Source: G963422705 sp963422705 (GTDB taxonomy: Bacteria > Poribacteria > WGA-4E > WGA-3G). From it: a DNA stretch of 64,000 bases. A model generated the notes under the pieces. It made no database searches and was not told the DNA's origin. It worked only from the letters and a program-made list of their open reading frames with translations. Location of the stretch: assembly GCA_963422705.1 (NCBI GenBank), contig OY730443.1, positions 868,001-932,000 on the forward strand, in the 5' to 3' direction. Shown piece after piece: positions 8,905 to 17,764 of the stretch (its first letter is position 1; the number at the start of each line of letters is the position of its first letter). The position numbers and the translations under genes are program-made.

Positions 8905-9504
8905 TCATTCAAAGTCCTCAAAATTTTCATCCGAATCGTAACTATTGATACAAGAGCGGTTGCAACGTTCGCCATGGGCAAGCAACCAACAGACGCTATG
9001 TCGCATCTTAAGGGAAGCGATAAGACAAGTCCGCAGCTGCTCCGGGTCAAACTCGCGCCCGACAAGGAAACTGTAGCCACCCCACCTCATAGATTGACGG
9101 GCAGCGCTATCGTTAGCGACAATCGTGATGATTTTGACGTGAGGCTGATATCGCTCGATGTATTCGTAGAGGCGTGAACGTCTAACACGCGTGCAATCTG
9201 CAATTATCATCCTGTATTTTCGCAGCTTCAGCAAGCCAATTGCCTCCGAAGTCCGCTCCGGAATATCGTATTTGTAGCCTTCAGAACGGAGAACTTCTCT
9301 AATTTTTTCTTGTACTTCGTCATCGCCGGAAACAATCATCACGTCGCCTTGCAATTCAGAAATACTAAAATCCTCTTGAATATCTAGCGGGATGAGTACC
9401 TCTTCTACTTGGCGTTTGAGACTTCTACGAGCTCGACGTACCTTGCTTCTGACAAGCTCCACCCTCTCATCCAAATCTGGAAGTTGATTAAAATCTTGTT
9501 TCAT
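8905..9504 (-). CDS. Receiver-like (CheY-fold) protein
   Basis: 199 aa from the ATG at 9504. A TTG at 9540 with a GAGG ten bases upstream is an alternative start. A basic N-terminal helix (about 1-45, SKVRRARRSLKRQ) precedes a response-regulator-like fold: a first strand VMIVSGDDE with paired acids, LLKLRKYRMIIADC holding a candidate phospho-acceptor Asp, and KIITIVAND for the strand with the switch Thr. The C-terminus is Cys- and acid-rich (CNRSCINSYDSDENFED). No output domain is present, so it may be a stand-alone or degenerate receiver. A mutated second copy follows immediately downstream. Confidence 0.55.
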   Translation of the reverse strand: MKQDFNQLPDLDERVELVRSKVRRARRSLKRQVEEVLIPLDIQEDFSISELQGDVMIVSGDDEVQEKIREVLRSEGYKYDIPERTSEAIGLLKLRKYRMIIADCTRVRRSRLYEYIERYQPHVKIITIVANDSAARQSMRWGGYSFLVGREFDPEQLRTCLIASLKMRHSVCWLLAHGERCNRSCINSYDSDENFEDFE

Positions 9505-10013
9505 AATATAGTACACACTTAAAAGCGGTTTTTTCTTCAAAAAAAATCAACCTCATTCGGATAGACTCAGGCTGTTTTTGTTAAGAAAAACTGCAGGATT
9601 TTAGAATCCCTAAAATTAAACCAGACGATGCTCTTCAAACTTATTTAGCGTTCATTATTATAGAGACAGTTACTAGACAAAAGGATAGTGAAAACTTCAT
9701 AGGACAAGTATTCGTTTCCACTTAATTAACGCTTACAAACACATACCGGTTTGCTTTTTCCAGATTTGTACCGTTTTAAGAAATTTTTCGCGTTTCGCGC
9801 ATTTTTTTCCTTTCCTGCACTAGTGCGGTTAGGAGCCCTGCCACCCGGGGGTTAAAGTCATCAGAAAATCTTGCAAAGCCCAACTTTCATGCAGAATCAA
9901 CTTAAAGAATTCGGAACTCTTGTGCGGTTGCCGGACATGATGTTTTTGCAATTCCCCATCTGGGGCGTTTGGGCGGCTCCTATCGCAGCGCACATGCAAA
10001 ACCTTGTATTCGG
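9505..10013. other. Intergenic region without a recognised gene
   Basis: About 500 bases between the receiver-like gene and the VWA gene. The first 250 bases are AT-rich and probably hold the divergent promoters. From about 9825 a GC-richer segment includes GCGGTTAGGA, which also occurs in the palindromic block at 19734-19769, so a fragment of an interspersed repeat is possible. A 30-codon frame from 9940 is too short to call. Confidence 0.3.
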
Positions 10014-10847
10014 ATGTTTGAGATAACCGCTCCTCCCTTCTTAATTCTACTTCTTTCGATACCGATTCTCGTCCTTGTACTGCGTCGGACAAAGGTTGCG
10101 TCGGCGACATGGCGAAAATGGGGGACGTTATGTCTGAGGGGCGGGGCTATTTTTTGTGCCGTCCTCGCCTTGGCAAACCTGCAACGAACGTATCAAGAAC
10201 AACAGTTAGCAGTTATTTTTCTGCTGGATATGTCCGACAGCGTTTCAAAATCCGAACACACAGAAGCGTTAAAACAGATTAACACCGCTGTTGAAAAATT
10301 GAAATCTACCGACTTGTTCGGAATTATCGGTTTCGCAGAAGATACATTCATCATATTTGAACTTCGTCCTAAGGTAGAACAACCGTTGTTAGAATCGGCA
10401 CGATTTGACGAAACGGTGTCGGGGGCTAGCACCGATATCCTAACTGCCCTCAAACACGCAATTGCCTTGCTCCCTGAGATGTACCAACGACGGATTGTGC
10501 TATTTAGTGACGGCATTCATAACGCGGGGGGCACCGCACTCATTGACTATTTTCCTCTCATCCAAGCCAGCAACGTCGAGATTTTGACAGTACCCCTTCA
10601 GACTGTCCAAGATGCCTTTCAAGTCCATCGGTTACAGATACCAACCCAGGTAAGAAAAGGACAACAATTTTCAATGGTGGCAATTGTTGAAACCGATGGA
10701 AGCATCCCTGATGTAACTGCTACACTCTATCACAACGGTGTTCCCAGCCAGGTGTTTGAGTGGACACTTCCTAGCGGTAAACATAGGCTTGAACTCCCCA
10801 CAAAACCGATTTTGGAAACGAAGCCCCAGAACTATCAACTCAATTAA
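10014..10847 (+). CDS. VWA-domain membrane protein, N-terminal part (frame interrupted)
   Basis: 277 codons from the ATG at 10014, where the hydrophobic N-terminus (PPFLILLLSIPILVLVL and a second segment near 35-55) resembles BatA-like anchors. A von Willebrand A domain follows with the MIDAS motif DMSDSVS near residue 75 and LFSDGIHNAGG near 165. After about residue 200 comes a beta-sandwich linker. The frame stops at TAA 10845-10847. The amino-acid sequence resumes seamlessly (QLN then VTDTIPENNHAYEV) in another frame, so this and the next entry are one broken gene of roughly 925 codons. Proteins of this type (anchor, VWA, GATase-like, VWA) are normally one chain. Confidence 0.75.
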   Translation: MFEITAPPFLILLLSIPILVLVLRRTKVASATWRKWGTLCLRGGAIFCAVLALANLQRTYQEQQLAVIFLLDMSDSVSKSEHTEALKQINTAVEKLKSTDLFGIIGFAEDTFIIFELRPKVEQPLLESARFDETVSGASTDILTALKHAIALLPEMYQRRIVLFSDGIHNAGGTALIDYFPLIQASNVEILTVPLQTVQDAFQVHRLQIPTQVRKGQQFSMVAIVETDGSIPDVTATLYHNGVPSQVFEWTLPSGKHRLELPTKPILETKPQNYQLN

Positions 10848-10888
10848 ATGTTACCGACACAATTCCCGAAAATAACCATGCTTATGAG

Positions 10889-12799
10889 GTGATGAAGGTT
10901 CAAGACAAACCTCAGGTGATGTATGTAGAAGAGATAGCAAGTCTAGAAAAACAGGGGCTTTCGTTTCCTCTCAAGACGGTTCTAGAAGAAAACGGTTTTG
11001 ACGTTGAGACAATTTCACCAGCAGAAATACCAAGGGAGTTGGTAACCCTCCATCGAAGTGATGTACTCATTTTGAACAACATTTCGGCAGATAGATTATC
11101 AACGAAACAGTTAAAAAATATAGAGAATTATGTCCGCGACATGGGACGAGGTTTGGTAGTTATCGGGGGGGAAAGCGCTTTCGGCACCGGTGGTTATACC
11201 GATACTGCATTAGAACGTGTGCTGCCAGTAGAAATGACACCTCGTCAACGAAAGGATTCTGTCGCACTCTTTTTTGTCATTGACATATCAGGAAGCATGG
11301 CGAACTACGTTGAAACGCAGCAGAAAATTCAACTTGCTATTGAAGGCGTAGGCGCGGGAATTCGCAACGTGAAAGACGAAGATGTAGCCGGAATTATCGG
11401 CTTCAACACAGAAGTTTACCTCATCTCACCGCTTACATCGGAGCACAGTACGCTCCGCCAGGCAGCAGCAAATCTTCGTCCGAGAGGCGGAACAACTAAG
11501 ATGAAAGATGCGCTCCATAAAGCGGGTGAAATCCTTGAAGCCGCTGATGCGAAATCGAAGCATATCATACTCTTATCAGATGGCAAATCTAAGGGAGAAC
11601 CTTCTGAATTTCTGAATTTGGCGAGAGCACTTACCGCCGCGCACATCGGGATTACGGCAATCGCACTCGGTGATGCAGACAAAACACTTCTGAAAGATAT
11701 TACCGAAGTTGGCAACGGACGTTTCCGATACGTTCAAAATGTGCAGGAATTGCCGGTAATCCTAATGGAAACTGTCAAGGAAACGCAGCGCTATATCGTC
11801 CAAGAACCGTTCCAACCGATTCTATCTGCCCCGGACGCCCCGGTTTTGGAAGGCATCGGCGTACCACCGCTCCTCCACGGCTATGTCGCGACTGCTGAAA
11901 AAGAATACGCACAAGTCCTCATCCGTTCACATCGCGATGAACCTATTCTTGCAGCATGGAATTTTGGCCTGGGGAGGGCTGTCGCCTGGACTTCTGATGT
12001 CAAACCTGCATGGGCGCGCGAATGGCTCCGATGGGAAAATTTCGGGCGCCTTTGGGGACAACTGGTAAATTGGACGGCCCCTCCTGACGATGAAGATGCA
12101 AACTTTGAAATCAACGCATCCATACAGAATGGGCAAGGACAGGTAACTGTTGATACACTACGCCCATCCCAGGAAACCTATCATGTCCACGTCGCAGGGC
12201 CGGAGGGGATGCACGATATCGCTAACATGCAACAGATGACACCGACGCGTTACAGTGGAAATTTCAAGATAACAAAAAGCGGGGCTTATATCGTTACCGC
12301 GCAACAGGAGAGCGATGCACGGAAACGGACGGAAACCGTCTCTTTCGCATATCCCGCCGAATATGCAGAATTGCATGTGAATTTTGAGCTACTGAAAACC
12401 CTCGGAATTTATGAGCCCTCTGTTTCTCAGATGTCCCAACATTCCGGTGAACCGATTGAAAATCGCGTCTCATTGACACGTATGTTATTATTCATTGCTC
12501 TCATTCTTTTTATTTTGGAAATGATTGTGCGTCAATTGAGTATTGCAAGCGGTTACTTTTCCGAATTACGGGCGCGGTTACATCGTGAAACAGCCCAAAA
12601 CGTTCCCGAAATGTTCACTCGGTTGACTGAAAAAAAAGCTGATGTCCTCACCGCTTCCAATCGCCAGGGGACTGGCACGATACAGAACAAAATTGTGCAG
12701 AAAACACCCTACTTTCAAAACAGTCCTGAAACTGAACCTGGAATGGATACCGCAATCTCCCGATTATTAGATGCGAAAAGGAAGGCACATCAAGATTGA
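10889..12799 (+). CDS. VWA/GATase-like membrane protein, C-terminal part (same gene as preceding entry)
   Basis: The frame is readable from about 10841, and the first usable start is GTG 10889. Order of domains: a glutamine-amidotransferase-like segment (DVLILNNI, GRGLVVIGGESAFGTGG), a second VWA domain with a full MIDAS (DISGSMANY, then GGTTKMKDAL and ILLSDGKS), a beta-rich region (about 300-500), one transmembrane helix near 535 (LLFIALILFILEMIV) and a charged cytoplasmic tail. Such proteins sit in the inner membrane and are thought to assemble metal-dependent complexes. The break from the N-terminal part coincides with a near-perfect 5-bp repeat CAACT/CAATT at 10836-10845. Either a small insertion inactivated the gene or the assembly has an error. 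Confidence 0.75.
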   Translation: MMKVQDKPQVMYVEEIASLEKQGLSFPLKTVLEENGFDVETISPAEIPRELVTLHRSDVLILNNISADRLSTKQLKNIENYVRDMGRGLVVIGGESAFGTGGYTDTALERVLPVEMTPRQRKDSVALFFVIDISGSMANYVETQQKIQLAIEGVGAGIRNVKDEDVAGIIGFNTEVYLISPLTSEHSTLRQAAANLRPRGGTTKMKDALHKAGEILEAADAKSKHIILLSDGKSKGEPSEFLNLARALTAAHIGITAIALGDADKTLLKDITEVGNGRFRYVQNVQELPVILMETVKETQRYIVQEPFQPILSAPDAPVLEGIGVPPLLHGYVATAEKEYAQVLIRSHRDEPILAAWNFGLGRAVAWTSDVKPAWAREWLRWENFGRLWGQLVNWTAPPDDEDANFEINASIQNGQGQVTVDTLRPSQETYHVHVAGPEGMHDIANMQQMTPTRYSGNFKITKSGAYIVTAQQESDARKRTETVSFAYPAEYAELHVNFELLKTLGIYEPSVSQMSQHSGEPIENRVSLTRMLLFIALILFILEMIVRQLSIASGYFSELRARLHRETAQNVPEMFTRLTEKKADVLTASNRQGTGTIQNKIVQKTPYFQNSPETEPGMDTAISRLLDAKRKAHQD

Positions 12800-12911
12800 C
12801 AAGTTAATTCAATACTACAAACGGGACTACTTAGGTTAGGATAGTACGATTTGTCGCAGGTTCAGAAGTTAACTGATTAAATTCCATTCTCTCAATCAAG
12901 ACGTTTTGTAA

Positions 12912-12941
12912 TTGACACAGGTGTTGACACTGTATTAAAAT
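12912..12941 (+). promoter_or_regulatory. Sigma70-type promoter for the dehydrogenase/TIM-barrel pair
   Basis: TTGACA (12912-12917), 18-base spacer, TAAAAT (12936-12941), 56 bases before the ATG. The same TTGACA-N18-TAAAAT layout with a TGTxTTAAAAT core occurs before the rhodanese gene at 23752. Confidence 0.55.
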
Positions 12942-12997
12942 GGATGCTGTCAAATGATGTTTGGAATGGTGTTAAAATATATTTTAGGAGGAAATCT

Positions 12998-13900
12998 ATG
13001 GCAAAAGTTGGACTCATTGGAGTGGGTAACATGGGGCTGGGAATGTCACGAAACATCTTGAAGGCGGGGCATGAACTCACGGTGTATGATGTGAGGGAAG
13101 AACCTCTTCAAACCCTTTCAAAAGAAGGCGCGCGTGCTGCTGTATCTCCGAAAGAGGTAGGGGAATTCGCAGATGCTGTTTTTATTATGGTGCTGAATGT
13201 TGAGCAAGTTAAAGCCGCACTTCTCATGGAAACCGGGTTGTTAGCCGGCCTCAAACCTGGAGCAACAATCATCTGTACCGCCACCATTGGGCGCTCACAG
13301 GTTATCGAAGTGGAAGAACTTGTGACGGATAAAGGAATTAATATCATTGATGCGCCTGTTAGTGGAGGTGCGCCAGGGGCAGCCGCCGGAACGCTTACTA
13401 TGATGGTTTCGGCACCCAAAGAAACAATTGAGGCATCAAAACCGGTGCTTGAAGCTGTTGGGAAAAACATCTATCACGTTGGCGAGGAAATTGGGATGGG
13501 ACAAACTGTCAAATCCGCGCTAGCAGTCCTCATCGGTGTAACTTATGCCGGTATCTTTGAGGCACTAACACTTGCTGTAAAGGCAGGGGTGACGCCGGAA
13601 ATGTTACGCGATGTCGTGAGTACGAGTGTTGTCGGCAATTTTCTTTTTCGCGATACGACAGAAAATATTTTGGCGCGCAACTTTAAGGGACAAAGCAATA
13701 TTGGGACGATGTACAAGGACCTCGGGCTTGCGAAAAATATGGCAAACGATTGTGGCGTCCCACTATTCGCAGCGAGTGCTGCCTTTGAATTATTTCAGGC
13801 CGGAAAATCAATGAACCCCGATGAGGATAACTGGACAATCATCAAAATCTTGGAAAATATCGCTGGCGTTGAAATTAGAAGAACCGTTGAGCCCGAGTGA
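12998..13900 (+). CDS. 3-hydroxyisobutyrate dehydrogenase-family NAD(P) oxidoreductase
   Basis: 300 aa from the ATG at 12998 (SD AGGAGG). The frame is open to 12944, but that leader has no SD. Rossmann motif GLIGVGNMGLGMSRN lies at the N-terminus. The family substrate-binding block DAPVSGGAPGAAAGTL is near 120 and the catalytic Lys region GMGQTVKSA near 170, followed by the all-helical C-terminal dimer domain. The usual KxxN of this family reads K-S-A-L here, a small deviation. Enzymes of this group oxidise beta-hydroxyacids such as 3-hydroxyisobutyrate, tartronate semialdehyde or glyoxylate derivatives. The sugar-isomerase-like gene 24 bases downstream suggests carbohydrate or hydroxyacid catabolism. 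Confidence 0.85.
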   Translation: MAKVGLIGVGNMGLGMSRNILKAGHELTVYDVREEPLQTLSKEGARAAVSPKEVGEFADAVFIMVLNVEQVKAALLMETGLLAGLKPGATIICTATIGRSQVIEVEELVTDKGINIIDAPVSGGAPGAAAGTLTMMVSAPKETIEASKPVLEAVGKNIYHVGEEIGMGQTVKSALAVLIGVTYAGIFEALTLAVKAGVTPEMLRDVVSTSVVGNFLFRDTTENILARNFKGQSNIGTMYKDLGLAKNMANDCGVPLFAASAAFELFQAGKSMNPDEDNWTIIKILENIAGVEIRRTVEPE

Positions 13901-13924
13901 ATACTTTCAAAGAGAGGCAATTGA

Positions 13925-14776
13925 ATGCTAAAACAGGGAATCATCACAGACGGAATTAGCCGAGATTTCGAGTATGCGTTGGACACCATGGTAAAAACCG
14001 GCTTCGAATACGTTGAATTACAATATCTTTGGGAAAAACAAGTCGGCGATTTAACACCTGAGGATGTAAAAAGGGTTAAGGACTTAATTCGAGCGCGGAA
14101 TTTAAAAGTATCGTGTATCTCACACCACAACTTATCCGCAATTCCTCTCGATACCCCGACGCAGGCACCCCTCTATTCCACCCACATCAAAACGTTACAG
14201 CGGTGCATTGACATTGCACAAGAACTCGGAACCCAACTCGTACGAATTTTCAGTTTCCGAAAGGAGATGGTGCTTTTCGGGGCTGAGCCTATTATCGCTG
14301 AGGGGGCATGGGAAACACTTATTAACCGATTAGAAGAGCCCTTGAAGATGGCAGCGCGTGCGGGGATAACGCTGGTGATTGAAACCGCAATCTCCGGAAA
14401 CGTGACATCGGCAGCCCTCGCGAGAAAACTCATTGATGAGCTAAATTCACAACACTTGAAGGTACTCTGGGACCCGTGTAGTTCACTTTATTGCACCGAA
14501 GTCCCCTATCCTGATGGGTATGACATTATCCGGGGGTACATCGCGCATGTTCATCTCAAGGACGGGATTGTTAACCTTCCCGCTGCCACTTTTGATTTTT
14601 GCGCTATGCGCCAAGGGCAAATGGCACCTTACTACAATGACATTGTCAAGGCATTAAAAAAGGACGGATACCGAGGGGCTATCTCGCTAGAGAGTGTCTA
14701 TACACCAGAGCAGGGCACACGAGAGGATGGATTTAGAGAATCTTTACCTGTCTTTAAGGAACTTATGGAAGCCTAG
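13925..14776 (+). CDS. Sugar phosphate isomerase/epimerase family TIM-barrel protein
   Basis: 283 aa. It matches the xylose-isomerase-like TIM-barrel family (AP_endonuc_2). GFEYVELQYLWE is the beta-2 metal-side strand, VIETAISGN carries the Glu ligand, LKVLWDPCSSLY the Asp, and AHVHLKDGI the His/Asp strand. GAISLES near the end supplies the last Glu. Members isomerise or epimerise keto-sugars, inositol derivatives or hydroxypyruvate with a divalent metal. It starts 24 bases after the dehydrogenase stop behind SD GAGAGG, so the two probably form an operon acting on successive steps of one sugar or polyol route. Confidence 0.8.
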   Translation: MLKQGIITDGISRDFEYALDTMVKTGFEYVELQYLWEKQVGDLTPEDVKRVKDLIRARNLKVSCISHHNLSAIPLDTPTQAPLYSTHIKTLQRCIDIAQELGTQLVRIFSFRKEMVLFGAEPIIAEGAWETLINRLEEPLKMAARAGITLVIETAISGNVTSAALARKLIDELNSQHLKVLWDPCSSLYCTEVPYPDGYDIIRGYIAHVHLKDGIVNLPAATFDFCAMRQGQMAPYYNDIVKALKKDGYRGAISLESVYTPEQGTREDGFRESLPVFKELMEA

Positions 14777-14797
14777 GAAAATGATAGGAAGTCTTAG

Positions 14798-14832
14798 TAA
14801 AAAAGGTAGCAGTCAACATCCTGACTGCTACC
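14798..14832 (-). terminator. Rho-independent terminator of the repeat-protein gene
   Basis: Perfect 11-bp stem GGTAGCAGTCA / TGACTGCTACC (14805-14815 and 14822-14832) with a 6-base loop. On the minus strand it is followed by six T residues. It lies 12 bases past the stop of the 14845-16125 gene and can also block read-through from the convergent upstream operon. Confidence 0.85.
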
Positions 14833-14844
14833 TGAGCGTATGAA

Positions 14845-16125
14845 TTATTTGATGGATTTTAATTTGCCCCAGGATGTTACTAGCTTTCCTGCGGGTTCAA
14901 CAGGAGTACCTAAACCTCCTGCCGGTTTAAAGACAGCTGTAACGTCCGTACCGCCAACACCGGCAAACAGGCTCCAGCCGCCACCACGTTCACTTACTTT
15001 CACCAGTAATAAATTATCACCAGCGACCAAGTCAACTTTGAAATCGTCTTGGAAGTCGCCTGCCCCGCGGTTAACGGCGTTGGTATGTACGACTTCACCG
15101 TTAAGCCAGACTTTCACAGAGTCATCGCTTCCGACTTTCATGGGCACACCACTCTGAGCAGTCGGGGATTCAAGCGTGATTAATCCGTATATTGAATGAT
15201 CATTGACATCTATATCGTCGGCGTCATCTTCCGCGTCTCCACCGTCTACTAAGCCAATTTTATTCACAAGTATGTTGACATTATTACCGCCAGTGTCATC
15301 AATTTCACCGAGTGTCCACGCAAACTCACCGACTTTGTCGCCTTCATTCGCGCCTTCTGTTCCAATCATGGCTTCGGTGACGGTATCACCACTTGCGGCT
15401 GCAAGTGAATCAACATCGGTGGAATTCGCGCCACCTTCGTTCGTTTCTGTCGGGGCGATTATCCAGAGCCAGGGCCCCGTAATTTTTTCAGTAACAGGCG
15501 GCACGGGTTCTTTGTGGACAGCTGTTACATCGGCATCAACCCCGGCGAACAGGCTCCAACCACCACCGCGTTCGCTGACTTTCACCAGCAATAGATTGTC
15601 ACCAGCGACTAGATTCACTTCAAATTCATCCTGAAAATCGCCTGCCCCGCGGTTAACGGCGTTGGTATGTACGACTTCACCGTTAAGCCAGACTTTCACA
15701 GAGTCATCGCTTCCGACTTTCATCGTAACGCCAGATTGCTCTGTTGCAGACTCGAGCGTGATTACGCCGTAGATTGAATGATCGTTGATATCACCTTCAG
15801 GGCCCAATCCAATTTCGTTCAACATATCGTTGACATTATCGCCGCCGGTATCTGCGATTTCCGCGAGCGTCCATGCGTAATCTCCTACGGTATCACCTTC
15901 GCTTGCACCGTTTGCTGCAACACCGGCTTCAGTGACATCGCCCCCACTTGCGGCATCAAGCGAATCAACATCGGTGGAATTCGCGCCACCTTCGTTTGCT
16001 TCTGTCGGGGCGATTATCCAGAGCCAGGGCCCCGTAATTTTATCCTGGGCTTGGGCGATATGTGTCATAAGAAAAAGACTCATCACACAGAGTAACCCGA
16101 TTGAAAAAAAATGCTTCCTTGTCAT
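14845..16125 (-). CDS. Secreted protein of two tandem carbohydrate-binding-like modules
   Basis: 426 aa from the ATG at 16125. The in-frame ATG at 16137 is part of ATGGAGG, whose GGAGG is the SD. A signal peptide ends near AQA. Two copies of a module of about 190 residues follow. Each starts ITGPWLWIIAPTE, continues EGGANSTDVDSL, and contains SDDSVKVWLNGEVVHTN, NRGAGDFQD and LLLVKVSERGGGWSLFAG. The SDDS-VWLNG pattern resembles PA14/jelly-roll-type binding modules, but I cannot name the family. The short tail after the second module has no anchor. The next gene upstream encodes a single-module relative. Export to the surface or medium is likely; the ligand is unknown. Confidence 0.75.
   Translation of the reverse strand: MTRKHFFSIGLLCVMSLFLMTHIAQAQDKITGPWLWIIAPTEANEGGANSTDVDSLDAASGGDVTEAGVAANGASEGDTVGDYAWTLAEIADTGGDNVNDMLNEIGLGPEGDINDHSIYGVITLESATEQSGVTMKVGSDDSVKVWLNGEVVHTNAVNRGAGDFQDEFEVNLVAGDNLLLVKVSERGGGWSLFAGVDADVTAVHKEPVPPVTEKITGPWLWIIAPTETNEGGANSTDVDSLAAASGDTVTEAMIGTEGANEGDKVGEFAWTLGEIDDTGGNNVNILVNKIGLVDGGDAEDDADDIDVNDHSIYGLITLESPTAQSGVPMKVGSDDSVKVWLNGEVVHTNAVNRGAGDFQDDFKVDLVAGDNLLLVKVSERGGGWSLFAGVGGTDVTAVFKPAGGLGTPVEPAGKLVTSWGKLKSIK
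15056..15723. repeat. Two identical 86-base direct repeats within the secreted-protein gene
   Basis: Bases 15056-15141 and 15638-15723 are identical (offset 582 bases, exactly 194 codons). They encode the NRGAGDFQD/SDDSVKVWLNGE part of each module. A second, nearly identical stretch pairs bases near 15421-15486 with bases near 15976-16041. Identity at DNA level, including third positions, points to recent duplication or gene conversion between the modules. Confidence 0.85.
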
Positions 16126-16281
16126 GAAAACCTCCATTAGGTTTAATAAAAATTTAAAGTCAAATTTAAGTAATGTTATCTCTCCCGTTCACAATATTAC
16201 CGATGTGAAAAGAGGGAGCAACTTTCTTTACTTGCATAATATAACAAAACAATAGAATCAAATCAAACAAAAAATGTGCGA

Positions 16282-16974
16282 CTAATACGTGTCCTTAATG
16301 TTCGCCCATTGCGTCGCCAATTTATCTGCTGGTTCAACGGGCAATCCTTTGAACTTAAGGTTGTAGGTGACGTCTGCATCAATACCGACGAACATACTCC
16401 AACCGCCGCCACGTTCACACACCTTAACCATAAACACGTTATCGCCTTTTTTCAAATCAACTTCAAACGTGTCCTGAAAATCCCCTGCACCGCGGTTAAC
16501 AGCGTTTTTGTGAACTTCTTCCCCATTCATCCATATCTTGATGGAATCATCACTTCCTGCACGGGCCTCGACATTGGCGCGTTTTTGTTTAGAAACAACA
16601 TTGATGACAGAATAGGAACAATAATCGTTAATATCGCCGCCGGGCCCCAATTTAATCTCGTTAAACATGTCGTTAAGATTATTTCCGCCTACGGGTGCAA
16701 TTTCACCTTCAGTCCACTTCAGGTTGTCAGGAAACTTGATTTTTAGGATTTTATTGGTGATGCCTTCTTTAGCGACATCTTCCTCGTTAAGTTTTCCTTT
16801 TGTGGCCTCATCTATTCCATCAATATCTGTTGCAGGGGCACCGCCCTGTCCTGCATCACTGGGCGTCATTATCCACATCCAAGGCCCTTCAATTTTATCT
16901 AAGGCGTTGGTAAATGATACCGTGAGAAAAAATCCGATTACACAGAATGCAAAAATACACAAACTTCTTTGCAT
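16282..16974 (-). CDS. Secreted single-module relative of the 14845-16125 protein
   Basis: 230 aa from the ATG at 16974, chosen because a clear signal peptide starts there (RSLCIFAFCVIGFFLTVSF). The open frame to 17100 is AT-rich leader. One module is present: IEGPWMWIMTPSDAGQGG, ATDIDGIDEAT, GSDDSIKIWMNGEEVHKN, NRGAGDFQDTFEVDL, VKVCERGGGWSMFVG. It ends LATQWANIKDTY, parallel to LVTSWGKLKSIK in the two-module protein. Conservation of both ends shows the paralogues share architecture and differ in module number. Function unknown; probably exported. Confidence 0.7.
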   Translation of the reverse strand: MQRSLCIFAFCVIGFFLTVSFTNALDKIEGPWMWIMTPSDAGQGGAPATDIDGIDEATKGKLNEEDVAKEGITNKILKIKFPDNLKWTEGEIAPVGGNNLNDMFNEIKLGPGGDINDYCSYSVINVVSKQKRANVEARAGSDDSIKIWMNGEEVHKNAVNRGAGDFQDTFEVDLKKGDNVFMVKVCERGGGWSMFVGIDADVTYNLKFKGLPVEPADKLATQWANIKDTY

Positions 16975-17183
16975 GGAACTCTTTATTCCTTTCTTCAAAA
17001 TTAATAACAATGTAACGTTTAAAGCTATTCTAACATTTATCAAAAAAAAATCAAAGAGAATTTGGAAATTACCGGCTCTTCTCTTGAACGGTATTTGCAA
17101 GCAAACTTTTTGTTATTTCTAAGCTGCTTTTGGGCGCTGGTAACTTACCGTCGATCATTTCGGGTTGTTCAATTTCAGGCGAT

Positions 17184-17480
17184 TCACCTCAACCGTTCCG
17201 AGAGAGACATAAAGAGTGGTGTTTGTCCGGACGTAGCAACGCCGTCATCTACCTGCGCGGGAGCCATCATCCCTGGGACAACGCTACTGACTGCGGGGTG
17301 CGCTAGGATAAATTTGAGGGCAGCTTGAGGTAAACGCCGCGTTTCCGCGGCGACAATCGCTTGAATCTCTTCGACTTTCTCCAAATCTGAGAGAAATTTC
17401 TCACGAGGCCAGCTCTTCCGAAAAATTGAATCTTCCCTTCGGATTTGAGCGATTCTATGGTACCGAATGCCTCAACTCAA
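17184..17480 (-). pseudogene. Aldo/keto reductase remnant
   Basis: The minus strand reads EKVEEIQAIVAAE...QAALKFILAHPAVSSVVPG and a final SLSERLR, the C-terminal signature of aldo/keto reductases. Just upstream, in another frame, TIESLKSEGKIQFFG matches the family's central LKxEGKIRxxG segment. The residues that should lie between (about 100) are absent, so an internal deletion plus frameshift has destroyed the gene. A good promoter survives at 17508-17536. Confidence 0.7.
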
Positions 17481-17507
17481 GCATCCACAAAGGGAGATTT
17501 CGTATGT

Positions 17508-17536
17508 ATTTTACACAATTCATGTTGATTTGTCAA
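17508..17536 (-). promoter_or_regulatory. Promoter of the decayed aldo/keto reductase
   Basis: Minus strand TTGACA (17531-17536), 17-base spacer, TAAAAT (17508-17513), pointing at the pseudogene. Confidence 0.5.
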
Positions 17537-17764
17537 CAATCACACGTCTACACCGCGGGCGCGGATTTGAAGGGAATTCTCTAACAATGCCAAGCCTTTA
17601 GGCTTCGGATTCGGGTCCACCCCCGCTAACTTCTGCTTTTTTTATCAAAATATATTCGACAGTATCTGAAATATCTGTGATACTGTATTATAGAAACTAA
17701 CAGAAAGGAGATGGTATCCTGTTTATCAAGAATCCCACAAAAAGAGTGGTATTCAGATACTCAC

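Noticed and set aside
9940..10020. Short hydrophobic frame before the VWA gene resembling a BatA-like N-terminus
   Set aside because: Only about 30 codons and no support beyond hydrophobicity; could be chance.
10836..10849. Programmed ribosomal frameshift in the VWA gene
   Set aside because: No slippery heptamer or following stem is visible; a 5-bp near-duplication explains the shift better.
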